Below, piece after piece: positions 42,488 to 52,562 of a stretch of 64,000 nucleotides of DNA. Both the position numbers and the translations under genes were made by a program. Positions within the stretch are counted from its first letter, which is position 1. Every line of letters starts with the position of its first letter. Where the stretch lies: NCBI RefSeq assembly GCF_001956695.1, contig NZ_CP019070.1, positions 2,232,001 through 2,296,000 of the forward strand. The letters run 5' to 3'. The notes beneath the pieces were generated by a model, which was not told the origin of the DNA, ran no database searches, and saw nothing but the letters and a program-made list of their open reading frames with translations. This DNA is from Poseidonibacter parvus (GTDB taxonomy: Bacteria > Campylobacterota > Campylobacteria > Campylobacterales > Arcobacteraceae).

Positions 42488-43054
42488 TTAATCTAAATCT
42501 ACTAAAGCTTTAAATGTAGCTCCACATCTACCAATATTTTCAACATTTACATGTGACTTTTCATCTAATCTTCCCTCTTCCAAATATTGATGTTTAATCT
42601 CTAATATAATTGGCGTTGTAACACCTGGAATATCAACTGTAGAATAATATTCACATAGTAATGCACTTTGAGAAGAGCTTATCATTGGAGGAAAACTTTC
42701 CATAACTTCGTTAACATCAATTTCAAATTTTTGAATCTCACTATCTTCTTTTGGAAGTGGTATTGCACATTTTTTAACTTGGTTTGCATTATCTTTATTA
42801 ACAAAACAAATAGTAGCTTTCTTATGCTTTAAAATATTTGCTAGTGTATCTTTTGGAACTCCATCTTCTTTTTCGCCAATTGCTACAATTACTAATGCAG
42901 GATTAGTAGAAATTGGAATAAAATAAGAAAAAGGGGCTGCATTTAATACACCCTCATCTTCTGTAACAATCCAAGCTATTGGTCTTGGAATTACTGTATC
43001 TGACATTATTTTATATCTGTTTAAATCGTTAATATCTTTATAGTCTAAAATCAT
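42488..43054 (-). CDS. flavin reductase-like FMN-binding protein
   Basis: This 188-residue protein of the flavin-reductase-like split-barrel family has YKIMSDTVIPRPIAWIVTED (about 13-32, FMN-binding strand), LNAAPFSYFIPIS and DTLANILKHKKATICFVN. It probably reduces or binds FMN using NAD(P)H; the partner is unknown. It is a single-gene unit, convergent with mscL. Confidence 0.82.
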   Translation of the reverse strand: MILDYKDINDLNRYKIMSDTVIPRPIAWIVTEDEGVLNAAPFSYFIPISTNPALVIVAIGEKEDGVPKDTLANILKHKKATICFVNKDNANQVKKCAIPLPKEDSEIQKFEIDVNEVMESFPPMISSSQSALLCEYYSTVDIPGVTTPIILEIKHQYLEEGRLDEKSHVNVENIGRCGATFKALVDLD

Positions 43055-43165
43055 TAATGTTCCTTACTTTATCTTTAAAATATAGCAAAATTATAGCAAA
43101 ATTTATACACTTATAAAAGAATAAAAAATCATTTATTATATAAATTTAATTTATGTTTCTAAAAG

Positions 43166-45169
43166 TTAGTTTGAGGGAAAAACCAGAGGAAAAACTAGTT
43201 TGAAACATGCACCAAAATGAGTTTTATTTTCAATGTAAAATTTCTCATTTGATACAAAAATCTCACCCTTCATACTATTATTAATAATTTCTTTTGTCAT
43301 ATGAAGACCAATTCCAGTACCAATACTTTGATCCTTTGTTGAAAAGTATGGTTCAAAAATTTTATTTTCAATAGATTTAGGAATCCCTCCACCACTATCT
43401 TTTATAATTAAATAAGCATTCTTTTCATCTTGGAAAATATCTATAATAATGTATCTTTGTTTTTCCTCTTTTAATAATAAAATATCTTTTGCATTATTTA
43501 TTATATTTATTGTAGCTTGTAAAAGTTCATTTTTAACACCATAAATTTTAACAGAAGAAAAATTCTGTATAACTTTTATATAGTTATTTTGTAAAGTAGA
43601 ACCAACTAAGATTAAATTTTTGTCAATTAGTTCTCGTAAATCAAACTCTTCTATCTTTTTATTTTCCATAAAAAAGTTTCTAAAATCTTCAATTGTATCT
43701 GATAAGTGTTTTGTGCATTCTACAATTTTAGTAAAATCATTTTTCATATCATTGTTATTTATAAAGTCAAAATCAATCTTAACACAGTTACCACTAGCTA
43801 TTGTAGAAATTGTACTTAAAGGTTGTCTCCATTGATGTGCAATATTACCTATCATTTCTCCCATTGAAGCCATCTTAGATTGTACTTGTAATAATTCATC
43901 TTTATGTCTGTTTTTTTGAACTTCTGAGTCAAATTTTTGTTTTAATTTATTATTTAATACTTCTAATTCTTTTGTTTTTTCCTCTACTTTTACTTCAAGG
44001 GTTGCATTGATATTTCTAAGTGCACTTTTTTGGTTTTCAATACTTTCTTTGTATTGATTTAACATATTAGTAATTTTAATAGAAATAAAATATGATAGAA
44101 AACTTGAAATAAAAATAAAAATTAATGCAGTTTTTATTGAATATTCAATAATTTCATTTCTTTTTGATTCATTTATTCCAATAATCCCTTCTATACTTTT
44201 ATCGATATTTTTAATATTAATATTAATACCAATTAACCAATCCCAAGTATCTATATAACTAAAGACATCAAGAGTGTAATTATTCTTATCAATTTTATTC
44301 CAGAAATATTTATACTCATCTTCTATTAAATCAATTTTAGATAATTTTGCATAATCAAATAATGATGAAATCATATTTTTATTTGTTTGAATAGTTTCAT
44401 AAGAAATATTTTTAAAATTATTTGAAGTGTCTTGTATCACATTTAGTTTATCATCAAGTGTAAAAATAAAACTATTTTTTTGTAGTTTCATCAAGTTTAA
44501 TCTCTTCAAAATTTCTTTTTTAGTATCAACTTCAAAATCTTCTAAATACTCAGAATATCCTAATACTAAATTTAAAGATTCAAACTTCTTTAAATATGAA
44601 ATTTTATTTAATTCTACAAGCTTTTTATCTCTTAATACAGTCTCTTTATTAAAAATAAAACTTGTATTCTTCTTATGTAATACTTCATCTATTTGAACAT
44701 GAAAATCTTTATTTATATTATCTTTTAAAGATATATTTTTTGAATTAAAAGAATTACGATTTTTTGAATATCCATATAAAAAATACTTTCCCTTATCTTT
44801 CGAATTTAATTGACTAAGAGATGATAATATATTTATTTGAATTGCTTCTGAGGATTCAATTCCTATTGAGTTATTATATGATTCAGTAAGTATTGTATTT
44901 GCAAAATCTATTTTATCTTTTACTTTATCTTTTAATATATTTAATGAAGTTAATTTTTTATATTTAACATATGAATTTATTGAATCTAGAATAGTTACTA
45001 AACGTTCTTTTTCTTCATTTAAAAAAGTTTTTTCTAATTTTTTTGAGTCATTTTTAAATTTGCTATCTGCTTGTTTTATATGTATAAATGTAATAATTGA
45101 TGCTGTTAGTATTATAAATAATATCGGAACAACAATTATTGTTTTTGATAAGTTTTCTTCTTTAAACAT
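43166..45169 (-). CDS. Cache-domain membrane sensor histidine kinase
   Basis: This 667-residue kinase has a first membrane helix (about 11-29), a large periplasmic sensor of about 300 residues with a dCache-like WDWLIGININI end, and a second membrane helix (about 340-362). A coiled coil follows (365-430), then the His box at H445 (IAHQWRQPLS), N box INNAKDILL and G boxes DSGGGIP and GTGIGLHMTKEI. The QWRQPLS box is a type common in Arcobacter. No response regulator is adjacent. It lies downstream of a small gene and an MFS transporter. Confidence 0.9.
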   Translation of the reverse strand: MFKEENLSKTIIVVPILFIILTASIITFIHIKQADSKFKNDSKKLEKTFLNEEKERLVTILDSINSYVKYKKLTSLNILKDKVKDKIDFANTILTESYNNSIGIESSEAIQINILSSLSQLNSKDKGKYFLYGYSKNRNSFNSKNISLKDNINKDFHVQIDEVLHKKNTSFIFNKETVLRDKKLVELNKISYLKKFESLNLVLGYSEYLEDFEVDTKKEILKRLNLMKLQKNSFIFTLDDKLNVIQDTSNNFKNISYETIQTNKNMISSLFDYAKLSKIDLIEDEYKYFWNKIDKNNYTLDVFSYIDTWDWLIGININIKNIDKSIEGIIGINESKRNEIIEYSIKTALIFIFISSFLSYFISIKITNMLNQYKESIENQKSALRNINATLEVKVEEKTKELEVLNNKLKQKFDSEVQKNRHKDELLQVQSKMASMGEMIGNIAHQWRQPLSTISTIASGNCVKIDFDFINNNDMKNDFTKIVECTKHLSDTIEDFRNFFMENKKIEEFDLRELIDKNLILVGSTLQNNYIKVIQNFSSVKIYGVKNELLQATINIINNAKDILLLKEEKQRYIIIDIFQDEKNAYLIIKDSGGGIPKSIENKIFEPYFSTKDQSIGTGIGLHMTKEIINNSMKGEIFVSNEKFYIENKTHFGACFKLVFPLVFPSN

Positions 45170-45394
45170 TTATATTTTAAATTCAGCTTCAACTTCTTTA
45201 GCAATAAGATTGCCTTTTAATGTGAGTAGACCATCTGTGATATATTCTTCAGTCTTTAACTTTTTTAAAAGTTTTTTTCCTTCTTTAAGTGAAAATAGTT
45301 GCGTATTTTCTAGAGTTACTACAATATCCATAAGTGTTTCATCATCTTTTTTCTTTAATATTGCTAACAATAATATTTTTTCGTTTATATCCAT
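45170..45394 (-). CDS. small conserved-looking hypothetical protein
   Basis: This 74-residue, mostly helical, charged protein (LLLAILKKKDDETLMDIVVT, then LKKLKTEEYITDGLLTLKG) has the look of a winged-helix-like domain. It overlaps the MFS gene by 10 bases and directly abuts the kinase gene, so the three share a transcript. No family is recognised. Confidence 0.6.
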   Translation of the reverse strand: MDINEKILLLAILKKKDDETLMDIVVTLENTQLFSLKEGKKLLKKLKTEEYITDGLLTLKGNLIAKEVEAEFKI

Positions 45395-46566
45395 TTTAAA
45401 ATCCTAGTATAGTAATAGGCAAATATAATAAATGCAAAGCCTAATAAGACAGTAATTATAGCAAGCGAAGTTAAACTTGCCATTAATCCAATAAATAGTG
45501 TAGTTATAATGCATGAAATCATGAAAAACATGTCATTATATGATATTACTCTACCTAAATATTTTTCCTCACATTTGTCTTGTAGTAATGCATAAGTTAG
45601 TGACCAAAGAACAGTTGTAAATAATCCTACGAAAAACATTGAAATAAGTGAGATATAAAAATTAAACTGTGTTAATCCCCAGATAATTATTGTAATTCCT
45701 TGAAAAATTAATAAATAATGTAAATTATCTTTATTAACATATTTTGAAATAAATATAGGTCCAATCATCAAAGCAACAGCTCTAGTTGCATTTGATATAC
45801 CAATTGCAAGAGGAACTGAAATAACATATTTATACTCGCTTTTTGCAAGTAAAGTAATCAAGGTATCAAAAGATGTTAAACCTACACTAGCATGTAAAAG
45901 GATTAAGTGCATTATGATTTTATTTTCTTTTATATAAATAAATCCATCTTTTATTAATGTAAATATTTTATCTTGTACAACACTTGCCTTTACAACAAAA
46001 TCAATTCTTACAAAAACAAAAAAAGCAGCTACAAAAAATAGTGAGTCAACAATAAAAGCAGCTTTAATTCCAATATAATTTACAATTAAAGCAGAAACTG
46101 CCATTCCAGCTGCATAACAAAAAGACCAAATAATTGAGTGTATTTCATTTGCTTTTTGTAAGGCTTCACCTTTTAAAAGTTTTGCGAGCAGGGACATTTC
46201 AGTTGAGAAAAAAATTGAAGCAGCAGACATTCTAATAAATATAAAAATCATTAAAAGCCATATTTGACTTTGATTTTCTATTGTTAAAAATAGCAATGTC
46301 ATAATAAACTCTATTGCAAGTAAAGAAAGCATTAAAGGTTTTATTTTAAATCTATCTATAATTGCACCTGAAAAAGGTGCGATTAAAACAGCAGGTAAAA
46401 AGTGCATAGCTGTAACTGTTGCAATTGCTAATTCAGATGAACCAAAGTTAACAAGCATTGTATAAATAGCAACATTTGAAAACCATGCTCCAAAATATGC
46501 TATAAATTGAACAAGAGATAAATCTCTTATTATTTTATGTTCCCTAAAGAGTGCTAGATAATTCAA
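45385..46566 (-). CDS. MFS transporter
   Basis: This 393-residue membrane protein has about 12 hydrophobic segments and the motif GAIIDRFKIKPLML (about 60-73) of the major facilitator superfamily loop 2-3. It resembles drug/enterobactin-exporter-type (EntS-like) members by overall layout. Its substrate is not readable. The start is TTG at 46566, overlapping the molybdopterin gene by 23 bases. Confidence 0.83.
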   Translation of the reverse strand: MNYLALFREHKIIRDLSLVQFIAYFGAWFSNVAIYTMLVNFGSSELAIATVTAMHFLPAVLIAPFSGAIIDRFKIKPLMLSLLAIEFIMTLLFLTIENQSQIWLLMIFIFIRMSAASIFFSTEMSLLAKLLKGEALQKANEIHSIIWSFCYAAGMAVSALIVNYIGIKAAFIVDSLFFVAAFFVFVRIDFVVKASVVQDKIFTLIKDGFIYIKENKIIMHLILLHASVGLTSFDTLITLLAKSEYKYVISVPLAIGISNATRAVALMIGPIFISKYVNKDNLHYLLIFQGITIIIWGLTQFNFYISLISMFFVGLFTTVLWSLTYALLQDKCEEKYLGRVISYNDMFFMISCIITTLFIGLMASLTSLAIITVLLGFAFIIFAYYYTRILKWI

Positions 46567-48265
46567 TTTCTATTAATACTTCTTGAAACATAGCAGAAAA
46601 AGATTCTTCATCTTCTTTGTTAGGTGTTAAATAGTTTACTTTTTTATTTCCTGCATAAAAAAATGCACATTCACTTTTTATGTCTTCACTTAATTTAACT
46701 GTAAAATTAGCTTCTCCAAAAGATGAAGAAATTTTAACTGCATCATTATTTTTAAAACCACTTGATTCATTTAAGTAAACATGATTATCAATTGTAAATT
46801 GAGAATTCAATGAGTTTTTACTCTTTGCAGTTATTAAATAGAAATTTGTTGAATTCTTATGTTTATATAAAGGCTCAACATCTACTTCTTCAATAAATTC
46901 AAAAGTCTCAAACTCTTCATATTCAACAGTTTTATTTGTATAATAATCTAAGATTTCTTCTTCACTTTTTAAAGCTTCGAATCCAAATTTTTCAATTAAA
47001 ACACTTGCTAATTTATATTCACTTATTGTGTTTTCTTTTGGGTTTTCAATAGCATTTGAAATAGCTTTATATTCATGTCCATAAGACAATCTTACATCAG
47101 CTTTTGATAAAAAAGAAGAAGCAGGAATTATTAAATCTGCATACTCACAAGTATCGTTGTATGTTGTTGTAAAACAAACTACAAAGCTATTTTTTAAACC
47201 TTCGATTACAGCTTTAGTATTTGGTGCAGAAACAACAGGATTAGCTCCTTGAATGAAAACTAAATCATAAGAAGAAAAATCAACTTGCGCAACTGATACT
47301 TTTTTATTTTTTATAGAGCTTTTAACTTTAAATTGATTTTCATATCCATGTGAAGAGTTACTTAAATACCAAACACCACCTGCTTGCTTTTTATGAACAC
47401 CTAAGTATGCAGCTAGTGAGTCAATACATCTCATAATCTGTGCACCTTCAAAGTACTTTTGAACTCCAAGTCCTACAACAAATGATACTTTTTTGTTTTC
47501 AATTAATTCAAAAAACTGGTTTACTAAAGCTAAGGATACTCCTGTTGTTGCTTCATAAGAAACTACAGGTCTATTTCTAGTAATATCAAAAAACCACTCT
47601 GCGCCTTCGCTGTGTTCTTCTAAGAATTCTTCATCTTCAATATCTTGCATATTTGCAAAACGAGTTAATAAAAGTGCTAACTCGTAATCAGTTTTTGGAT
47701 TAATCTGCATATGTATGTCAGATTTCTTTGCAATATCAGTTTTAATTGGATCAATTGTTATAAATGTTTTATCTTTTACAAGATTATACATATGAGATGA
47801 AGTAACAGAAAAGTTTCTTCCCCAAACAACAATCACATCAGAGTCAATAAGCTTTTGAATTGGAGGGTTTACTATACTTCCTCTTCCTTGTTCAATTCCT
47901 AAGCCACCTCCTCCATCACACAAACTTCCTTTTGTTAAAGTTGAACCATATTGTGTGAAAAAGTTTTTAACAGCAGCTTGCATTTTTCCTAAGTTACCAC
48001 TTCCTTCATAAAAAAGTGTTTTAGATGCATCATTATCTTTTAATTTTGCACTTAAAACTTCAAGAGATTCTTCTAATGAAATATCTTCATTATTAAACTT
48101 AGGACTTTGATGATAATCTTCTTTTAATAGCTGTGCAAAGTTAACACATAACTTTGAATTAGTAGTAAAGTGTTCTTTTGAACCTTTGATATTCTCATCA
48201 ATAATTTCAGCTTGACAGGCATCATAACAATCTAATGGACATGCTACTTTTTTATTTGAATTCAA
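46544..48265 (-). CDS. molybdopterin-dependent oxidoreductase
   Basis: This 573-residue enzyme has an N-terminal 4Fe-4S motif with C9, C13, C17 and a fourth Cys near 42. The molybdopterin domain shows VIVVWGRNFSVTSSHMYN, FITIDPIKT and FIQGANPVVSAPNTKA. A C-terminal molydopterin-dinucleotide-binding barrel follows. A GSLCDGGGG segment (near 142) could place a metal-ligating Cys. No Tat signal, so it is cytosolic. It is shorter than formate dehydrogenases and its substrate is unknown. It overlaps both neighbours, an adaptor and an MFS transporter. Confidence 0.83.
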   Translation of the reverse strand: MNSNKKVACPLDCYDACQAEIIDENIKGSKEHFTTNSKLCVNFAQLLKEDYHQSPKFNNEDISLEESLEVLSAKLKDNDASKTLFYEGSGNLGKMQAAVKNFFTQYGSTLTKGSLCDGGGGLGIEQGRGSIVNPPIQKLIDSDVIVVWGRNFSVTSSHMYNLVKDKTFITIDPIKTDIAKKSDIHMQINPKTDYELALLLTRFANMQDIEDEEFLEEHSEGAEWFFDITRNRPVVSYEATTGVSLALVNQFFELIENKKVSFVVGLGVQKYFEGAQIMRCIDSLAAYLGVHKKQAGGVWYLSNSSHGYENQFKVKSSIKNKKVSVAQVDFSSYDLVFIQGANPVVSAPNTKAVIEGLKNSFVVCFTTTYNDTCEYADLIIPASSFLSKADVRLSYGHEYKAISNAIENPKENTISEYKLASVLIEKFGFEALKSEEEILDYYTNKTVEYEEFETFEFIEEVDVEPLYKHKNSTNFYLITAKSKNSLNSQFTIDNHVYLNESSGFKNNDAVKISSSFGEANFTVKLSEDIKSECAFFYAGNKKVNYLTPNKEDEESFSAMFQEVLIEIELSSTL

Positions 48266-48959
48266 TTTTTACTAACCTTGAAAAAGTATCAATATTAGAT
48301 ACTAGTAATTGTATTTTATATGAAGAGATATGTTGTGAATCTGCAATAGTATAAATCTTATTTATTTTTACATCTGATTTTTTTCCATCAAGATAAATAG
48401 CTTTTTCTTTTAAGTTTTCAACTTCATTTATTGGAACATAAAATTCTAATTTTGCTTTTGATAAATCTTTTGATTCATATAATAAAGTTCCAGGAGTTAC
48501 ATAATCACCTTGTTTTACTGCTATATTTGAAATATAATTTGACTTTTCAATTAATTTTTTATTTTTAATTGTATCTTTTAAATTCTCTATTTGTATAGTC
48601 ATATCAGCTTTTGAAGATTTCAAGTTTATAACTTTTAATTTTTGAGTATCTTTTTCAAAAGCAGACTTTGAAGAAACTTTATTTAATCTTTTATAATTAT
48701 TATTTTCAATTGCAATCATATCATTTATGTATTTTAATTTATTTCTAGATTGAGATAAATCCATCTTATTAACTTTTGAATCAATTTCTATAATTACAGA
48801 ATTATTTGCTTTTGAACCTTCAATTTTTGTATTTGAAAAAACAACTTTTCCTGAAACTGCAGATTTAACTGTGTAACTTTCAATTGGCTCTAATTTTGCA
48901 TAATATTCACCTGCAATTAAACTATTAACTAATATAAAACAAAATATAAATATTTTCAT
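48252..48959 (-). CDS. periplasmic adaptor (HlyD-like)
   Basis: This 235-residue exported protein has a short signal peptide (FCFILVNSLIA) and a biotinyl-lipoyl-like half motif (ESYTVKSAVSGKVVF). A coiled-coil hairpin (about 60-140) and the returning barrel half (NIAVKQGDYVTPGTLLYES) follow. It resembles membrane-fusion adaptors but no inner- or outer-membrane pump component is adjacent. It overlaps the molybdopterin gene by 14 bases and follows a BatD-like gene by 11. Confidence 0.75.
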   Translation of the reverse strand: MKIFIFCFILVNSLIAGEYYAKLEPIESYTVKSAVSGKVVFSNTKIEGSKANNSVIIEIDSKVNKMDLSQSRNKLKYINDMIAIENNNYKRLNKVSSKSAFEKDTQKLKVINLKSSKADMTIQIENLKDTIKNKKLIEKSNYISNIAVKQGDYVTPGTLLYESKDLSKAKLEFYVPINEVENLKEKAIYLDGKKSDVKINKIYTIADSQHISSYKIQLLVSNIDTFSRLVKIEFK

Positions 48960-48970
48960 GTACTTTTTCC

Positions 48971-50431
48971 TTATAATTTCAATTCTTTTAATTTTTTGAT
49001 AATCTCTTTTTTAATTATCTTAATATCTTTTTGTTCTTCTAATTTAAAGATTAACTCATCTAAAGAAGAATTTATCTTTATATAAACTGCTAATATTTTT
49101 AATAATTCATCTTTGGTATTTGAGCTTTTTACTTTTTTTATTAAAGATGTTTCATTAGATTTATTTATTCGTTTATAATTTATAACATAGAAATATAAAC
49201 CTAGTATTAACATTCCTACAATAATACCCAAAGTGAAGAAAATTATTCTATCTTTTTGTGAAGTTTTTTCTACTATTTTTATTACTTGTTTTTCTTTTAC
49301 TTCTTTTTTAGCTTTTTGTAATAGTTCTACTTTTTTAATTTCATTATTTTTTTCTACTACAATATTTATTTCATCACTATATTTCGAAATAACTTGCTCT
49401 AAATCTTTATCAAAGTATTCTATTTTAATTTTAGGAATTGTTATAGAATCATTTGGAATAATTGAAAAAACTTTTGTATAAGTGCCTTTGTATTTACCAT
49501 CTTCATATTTAGCTTTAATTTTGGGTTTATTATCATAAATTGTAGTATTTTTGATATTTAACTTTATATCTTTAATATCTTCAATATTACCATTTCCAGT
49601 AATTACTAACTTATATGATATAGCTTCACCTTGTTTTACTTTACTTTTATCAACACTAGCTTTTATATCAAACTTACCAATTAAATTTGTATTTGATGGT
49701 AATTTCTTTACATTAAACTCTAATTCATTAGAATATATTTTTATATTTGAGCTAGTATTTGAAAATAATGAATAGGAATTACTTGCATCAATTATTTGTG
49801 CATTAATTTTTAAAGGATTTACTTTTAAGATTCCTTCTTTTAAAGGAAATAACAAGAAGTTTAATTCTTGAACAATAAATCCATTCTCTTCATATTGTTT
49901 TGTGTTTGGTAATTGTTTGTACCAAAAATTATCAAAGTTTGGTTTTTCAAAAGATAAATCAACAATATTTGAATTCTTTTTATATTTAAAAACAACAGTT
50001 AAAACAAAGTTTTCACTTACATATAAATCTTTGTTATTTGTCTTTAAGCTCAAGTCAAATATTGGTGAAACAGTTTTTTGTGAATTTTTTAAAGTGATTT
50101 TTTGACTTTTAGTAAAAAATTCTTTTCCATCAATAATAAACTTTAAACTTGGAAATTCAAAATCTTTTGAAGGATATAATGAATATATTTTTCTAATACT
50201 TCTTGTAATTTTATTGTTAATTATATTCGTAGAAGTAGATGAAGATATCTCTTGAACACTATATGAATTTATAGTATCTAGTTTTGGCATTTTTATATCA
50301 TTTGCACTTATTGTTAATGAAAAAACTAAAGGCTCACCTTTTATTACTTCTTTTGGCAAACTTAACTCAACATTAGAAAACAGTGAAATGATAAATATTG
50401 ATGATAAAAACAAAAATCTAATTATTAACAT
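48971..50431 (-). CDS. BatD-like protein (oxygen tolerance family)
   Basis: This 486-residue protein has a signal peptide, then tandem beta-sandwich domains (VELSLPKEVIKGEPLVFSLT at the start; DIKASVDKSKVKQGEAISYK near 258), a membrane helix near 405-423 and a short cytosolic tail. The layout is that of BatD in Bat operons, linked to von Willebrand-type MoxR complexes. No batA, batB or moxR is in the window. It follows flhA by two bases, so it lies in the flagellar transcript. Confidence 0.75.
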   Translation of the reverse strand: MLIIRFLFLSSIFIISLFSNVELSLPKEVIKGEPLVFSLTISANDIKMPKLDTINSYSVQEISSSTSTNIINNKITRSIRKIYSLYPSKDFEFPSLKFIIDGKEFFTKSQKITLKNSQKTVSPIFDLSLKTNNKDLYVSENFVLTVVFKYKKNSNIVDLSFEKPNFDNFWYKQLPNTKQYEENGFIVQELNFLLFPLKEGILKVNPLKINAQIIDASNSYSLFSNTSSNIKIYSNELEFNVKKLPSNTNLIGKFDIKASVDKSKVKQGEAISYKLVITGNGNIEDIKDIKLNIKNTTIYDNKPKIKAKYEDGKYKGTYTKVFSIIPNDSITIPKIKIEYFDKDLEQVISKYSDEINIVVEKNNEIKKVELLQKAKKEVKEKQVIKIVEKTSQKDRIIFFTLGIIVGMLILGLYFYVINYKRINKSNETSLIKKVKSSNTKDELLKILAVYIKINSSLDELIFKLEEQKDIKIIKKEIIKKLKELKL

Positions 50432-50433
50432 GG

Positions 50434-52545
50434 CTAAAAGTCTAGTGTTCCTTCAATTGCAAAGTTAGCTTTTGAATCAAGTTCAGCATGAGATAATACT
50501 GTAATTTGTAAGCCAAATTTTTCATATATTTCGGAAATTCTTTTTCTTAATACTGGATCTACAACCATAGTAACTTTTGAGAAACCTTTTACTTCAATTT
50601 GGTCTACTAGTTCTTTTGTTTTAGTAACAAGATTATTAATTTCAGCAATTGAAAGTAAAAGTTGAGAAACTCCATGTTGTTCTTGTAATTTACCAATAAA
50701 TTGCTGTTCAAGTTCTGGTTTTATAGTAATAATATGTAAAACTCCATCAGCATCTTTAAACTTATCTGTAATTAATCTAAACAGTTTTGATCTTACATGT
50801 TCTAGCAATACATCTGGTGCTTTTGTAAATTCTGCGATATCAGCAATTGCTTCAACAATTGTAAGCATATCAACAATTGGAATTTTCTCATGTAATAAGT
50901 CTTTACAAACTTTTAATAAAGCACCATAAGAAGTAACTTTCATAGCTTCTTCTATTACTATAGGGAAGTCTTTTTTAAGTCCATCTATAATATTAACGAT
51001 ATCTTGTCTTGTAATAATATCTTCAGCATGTTTTTTAATTATTTCAGAAATATGCGTTGAAATAATTGTAGGTGCATCAACAACTGTGAAACCTTTCATT
51101 AAAGCTTCTTCTTTTAAACTAGGACTAATCCATGTGGCTTCTAAATTAAATACAGGTTCTTTTACCTTTAAACCTTGTAATTTTTCATTTCCTAAACCAC
51201 CCATTGCAAGAAGCTTTTCTATTTCAACTTTTCCACTTACAAGTGGTATTCTTTTTAAGAATAATCTATATTCATTTGGTGCTAGTGTTGCATCATCTGA
51301 AATTCTAATTTGTGGAATTACAAAACCTAACTCAGTAGCAATTGTTTTTCTAATTGCTTTAATTTTATCTAATAATTCTGAGTTACCTTGAACTAATTGT
51401 AAAAGCCTAATTCCAAGTTTTAATTCTAAAACTTCAAGTTTCATTATTGTTTCAATAGTTTGCTCTTCATTAGGAACAGCAGCTTTTTTCTTTCTATCTT
51501 TTAATACGTCAATATTATCATCAACTTTTGCTTTTGCATTTTCAGGTTTGAAAAATCTAGTTACAGCATTATCTTTTTCATTATTTATCATATCAATTGT
51601 GTACCCAATAAATACTAATAATAATCCCATAACAATCAAAATCCCAGAAGGAAAACCAGGTATTAATGAGAATAAAACCATTCCAATACCAACTAAAATT
51701 AAAGACTTACTATCTTTGATTAATTGATTAATTGATTGATTTGCAAACTTATCTTCATCCATATTTGAACGAGTAATAATAATAGCTGTTGCAGTTGAAA
51801 GAATAAGTGCAGGAATTTGAGCAACTAATCCATCACCAATTGTTAAAATTGTATAAATTTCACCACTTTGTGCAGCTGTCATATCATGTTGAAATAATCC
51901 AATTAGCAAACCACCAACAAGGTTTACTAAAGTAATTATAATACCAGCAACAGCATCACCTTTTACGAACTTAGAAGACCCATCCATAGCTCCATAAAAG
52001 TTAGCTTCAGAAATTAGCTCTTTTCTTCTTTGCTGTGCTTGTTTATCATCTATAAATCCTGCATTTAAATCAGCATCAATAGCCATTTGCTTACCAGGCA
52101 TAGAATCAAGTGTAAATCTAGCAGTTACCTCAGCAACCCTTGTAGCACCTTTTGTAACAACCATAAAGTTAATAAGTACAAGAATAATAAAAATAATAAC
52201 ACCAATAACCATATTTCCACCAACAACAAAATCCCCAAAGGCCGAAATAATGGAACTAACTGCATCAGGACCATTATGCCCTTCGCTTAAAATGGACCTT
52301 GTAGTTGCAATATTTAAAGAAAGCCTAAATAACGCTAATATTAAAATAATGGTAGGAAAAGTAGTAAGGTCTGCAGGTTTTTGTATATATAAAGAAATAA
52401 GTAAAATTAACAATGATAAAGACAAAGAGATTATTAGAAAAAAATCTAATATTCCCTTTGATAAAGGAACAATAATAATTGTTAAAATTGCTACAAATAA
52501 TGCAACAATGAATAAATCTTTACTTAAAAACTTTCTTAAATTCAT
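50434..52545 (-). CDS. flhA: flagellar type III export protein FlhA
   Basis: This 703-residue export-gate protein has about eight N-terminal membrane helices (1-325), the FHIPEP loop region (LTTFPTIILILALFRLSLNI, MPGKQMAIDADLNAG at about 150-164), and a large cytosolic domain (about 350-703) for chaperone-substrate docking. Full length for the family. It follows flgL, with batD next in the operon. Confidence 0.97.
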   Translation of the reverse strand: MNLRKFLSKDLFIVALFVAILTIIIVPLSKGILDFFLIISLSLSLLILLISLYIQKPADLTTFPTIILILALFRLSLNIATTRSILSEGHNGPDAVSSIISAFGDFVVGGNMVIGVIIFIILVLINFMVVTKGATRVAEVTARFTLDSMPGKQMAIDADLNAGFIDDKQAQQRRKELISEANFYGAMDGSSKFVKGDAVAGIIITLVNLVGGLLIGLFQHDMTAAQSGEIYTILTIGDGLVAQIPALILSTATAIIITRSNMDEDKFANQSINQLIKDSKSLILVGIGMVLFSLIPGFPSGILIVMGLLLVFIGYTIDMINNEKDNAVTRFFKPENAKAKVDDNIDVLKDRKKKAAVPNEEQTIETIMKLEVLELKLGIRLLQLVQGNSELLDKIKAIRKTIATELGFVIPQIRISDDATLAPNEYRLFLKRIPLVSGKVEIEKLLAMGGLGNEKLQGLKVKEPVFNLEATWISPSLKEEALMKGFTVVDAPTIISTHISEIIKKHAEDIITRQDIVNIIDGLKKDFPIVIEEAMKVTSYGALLKVCKDLLHEKIPIVDMLTIVEAIADIAEFTKAPDVLLEHVRSKLFRLITDKFKDADGVLHIITIKPELEQQFIGKLQEQHGVSQLLLSIAEINNLVTKTKELVDQIEVKGFSKVTMVVDPVLRKRISEIYEKFGLQITVLSHAELDSKANFAIEGTLDF

Positions 52546-52562
52546 ATACTATTTTTGTCTAA

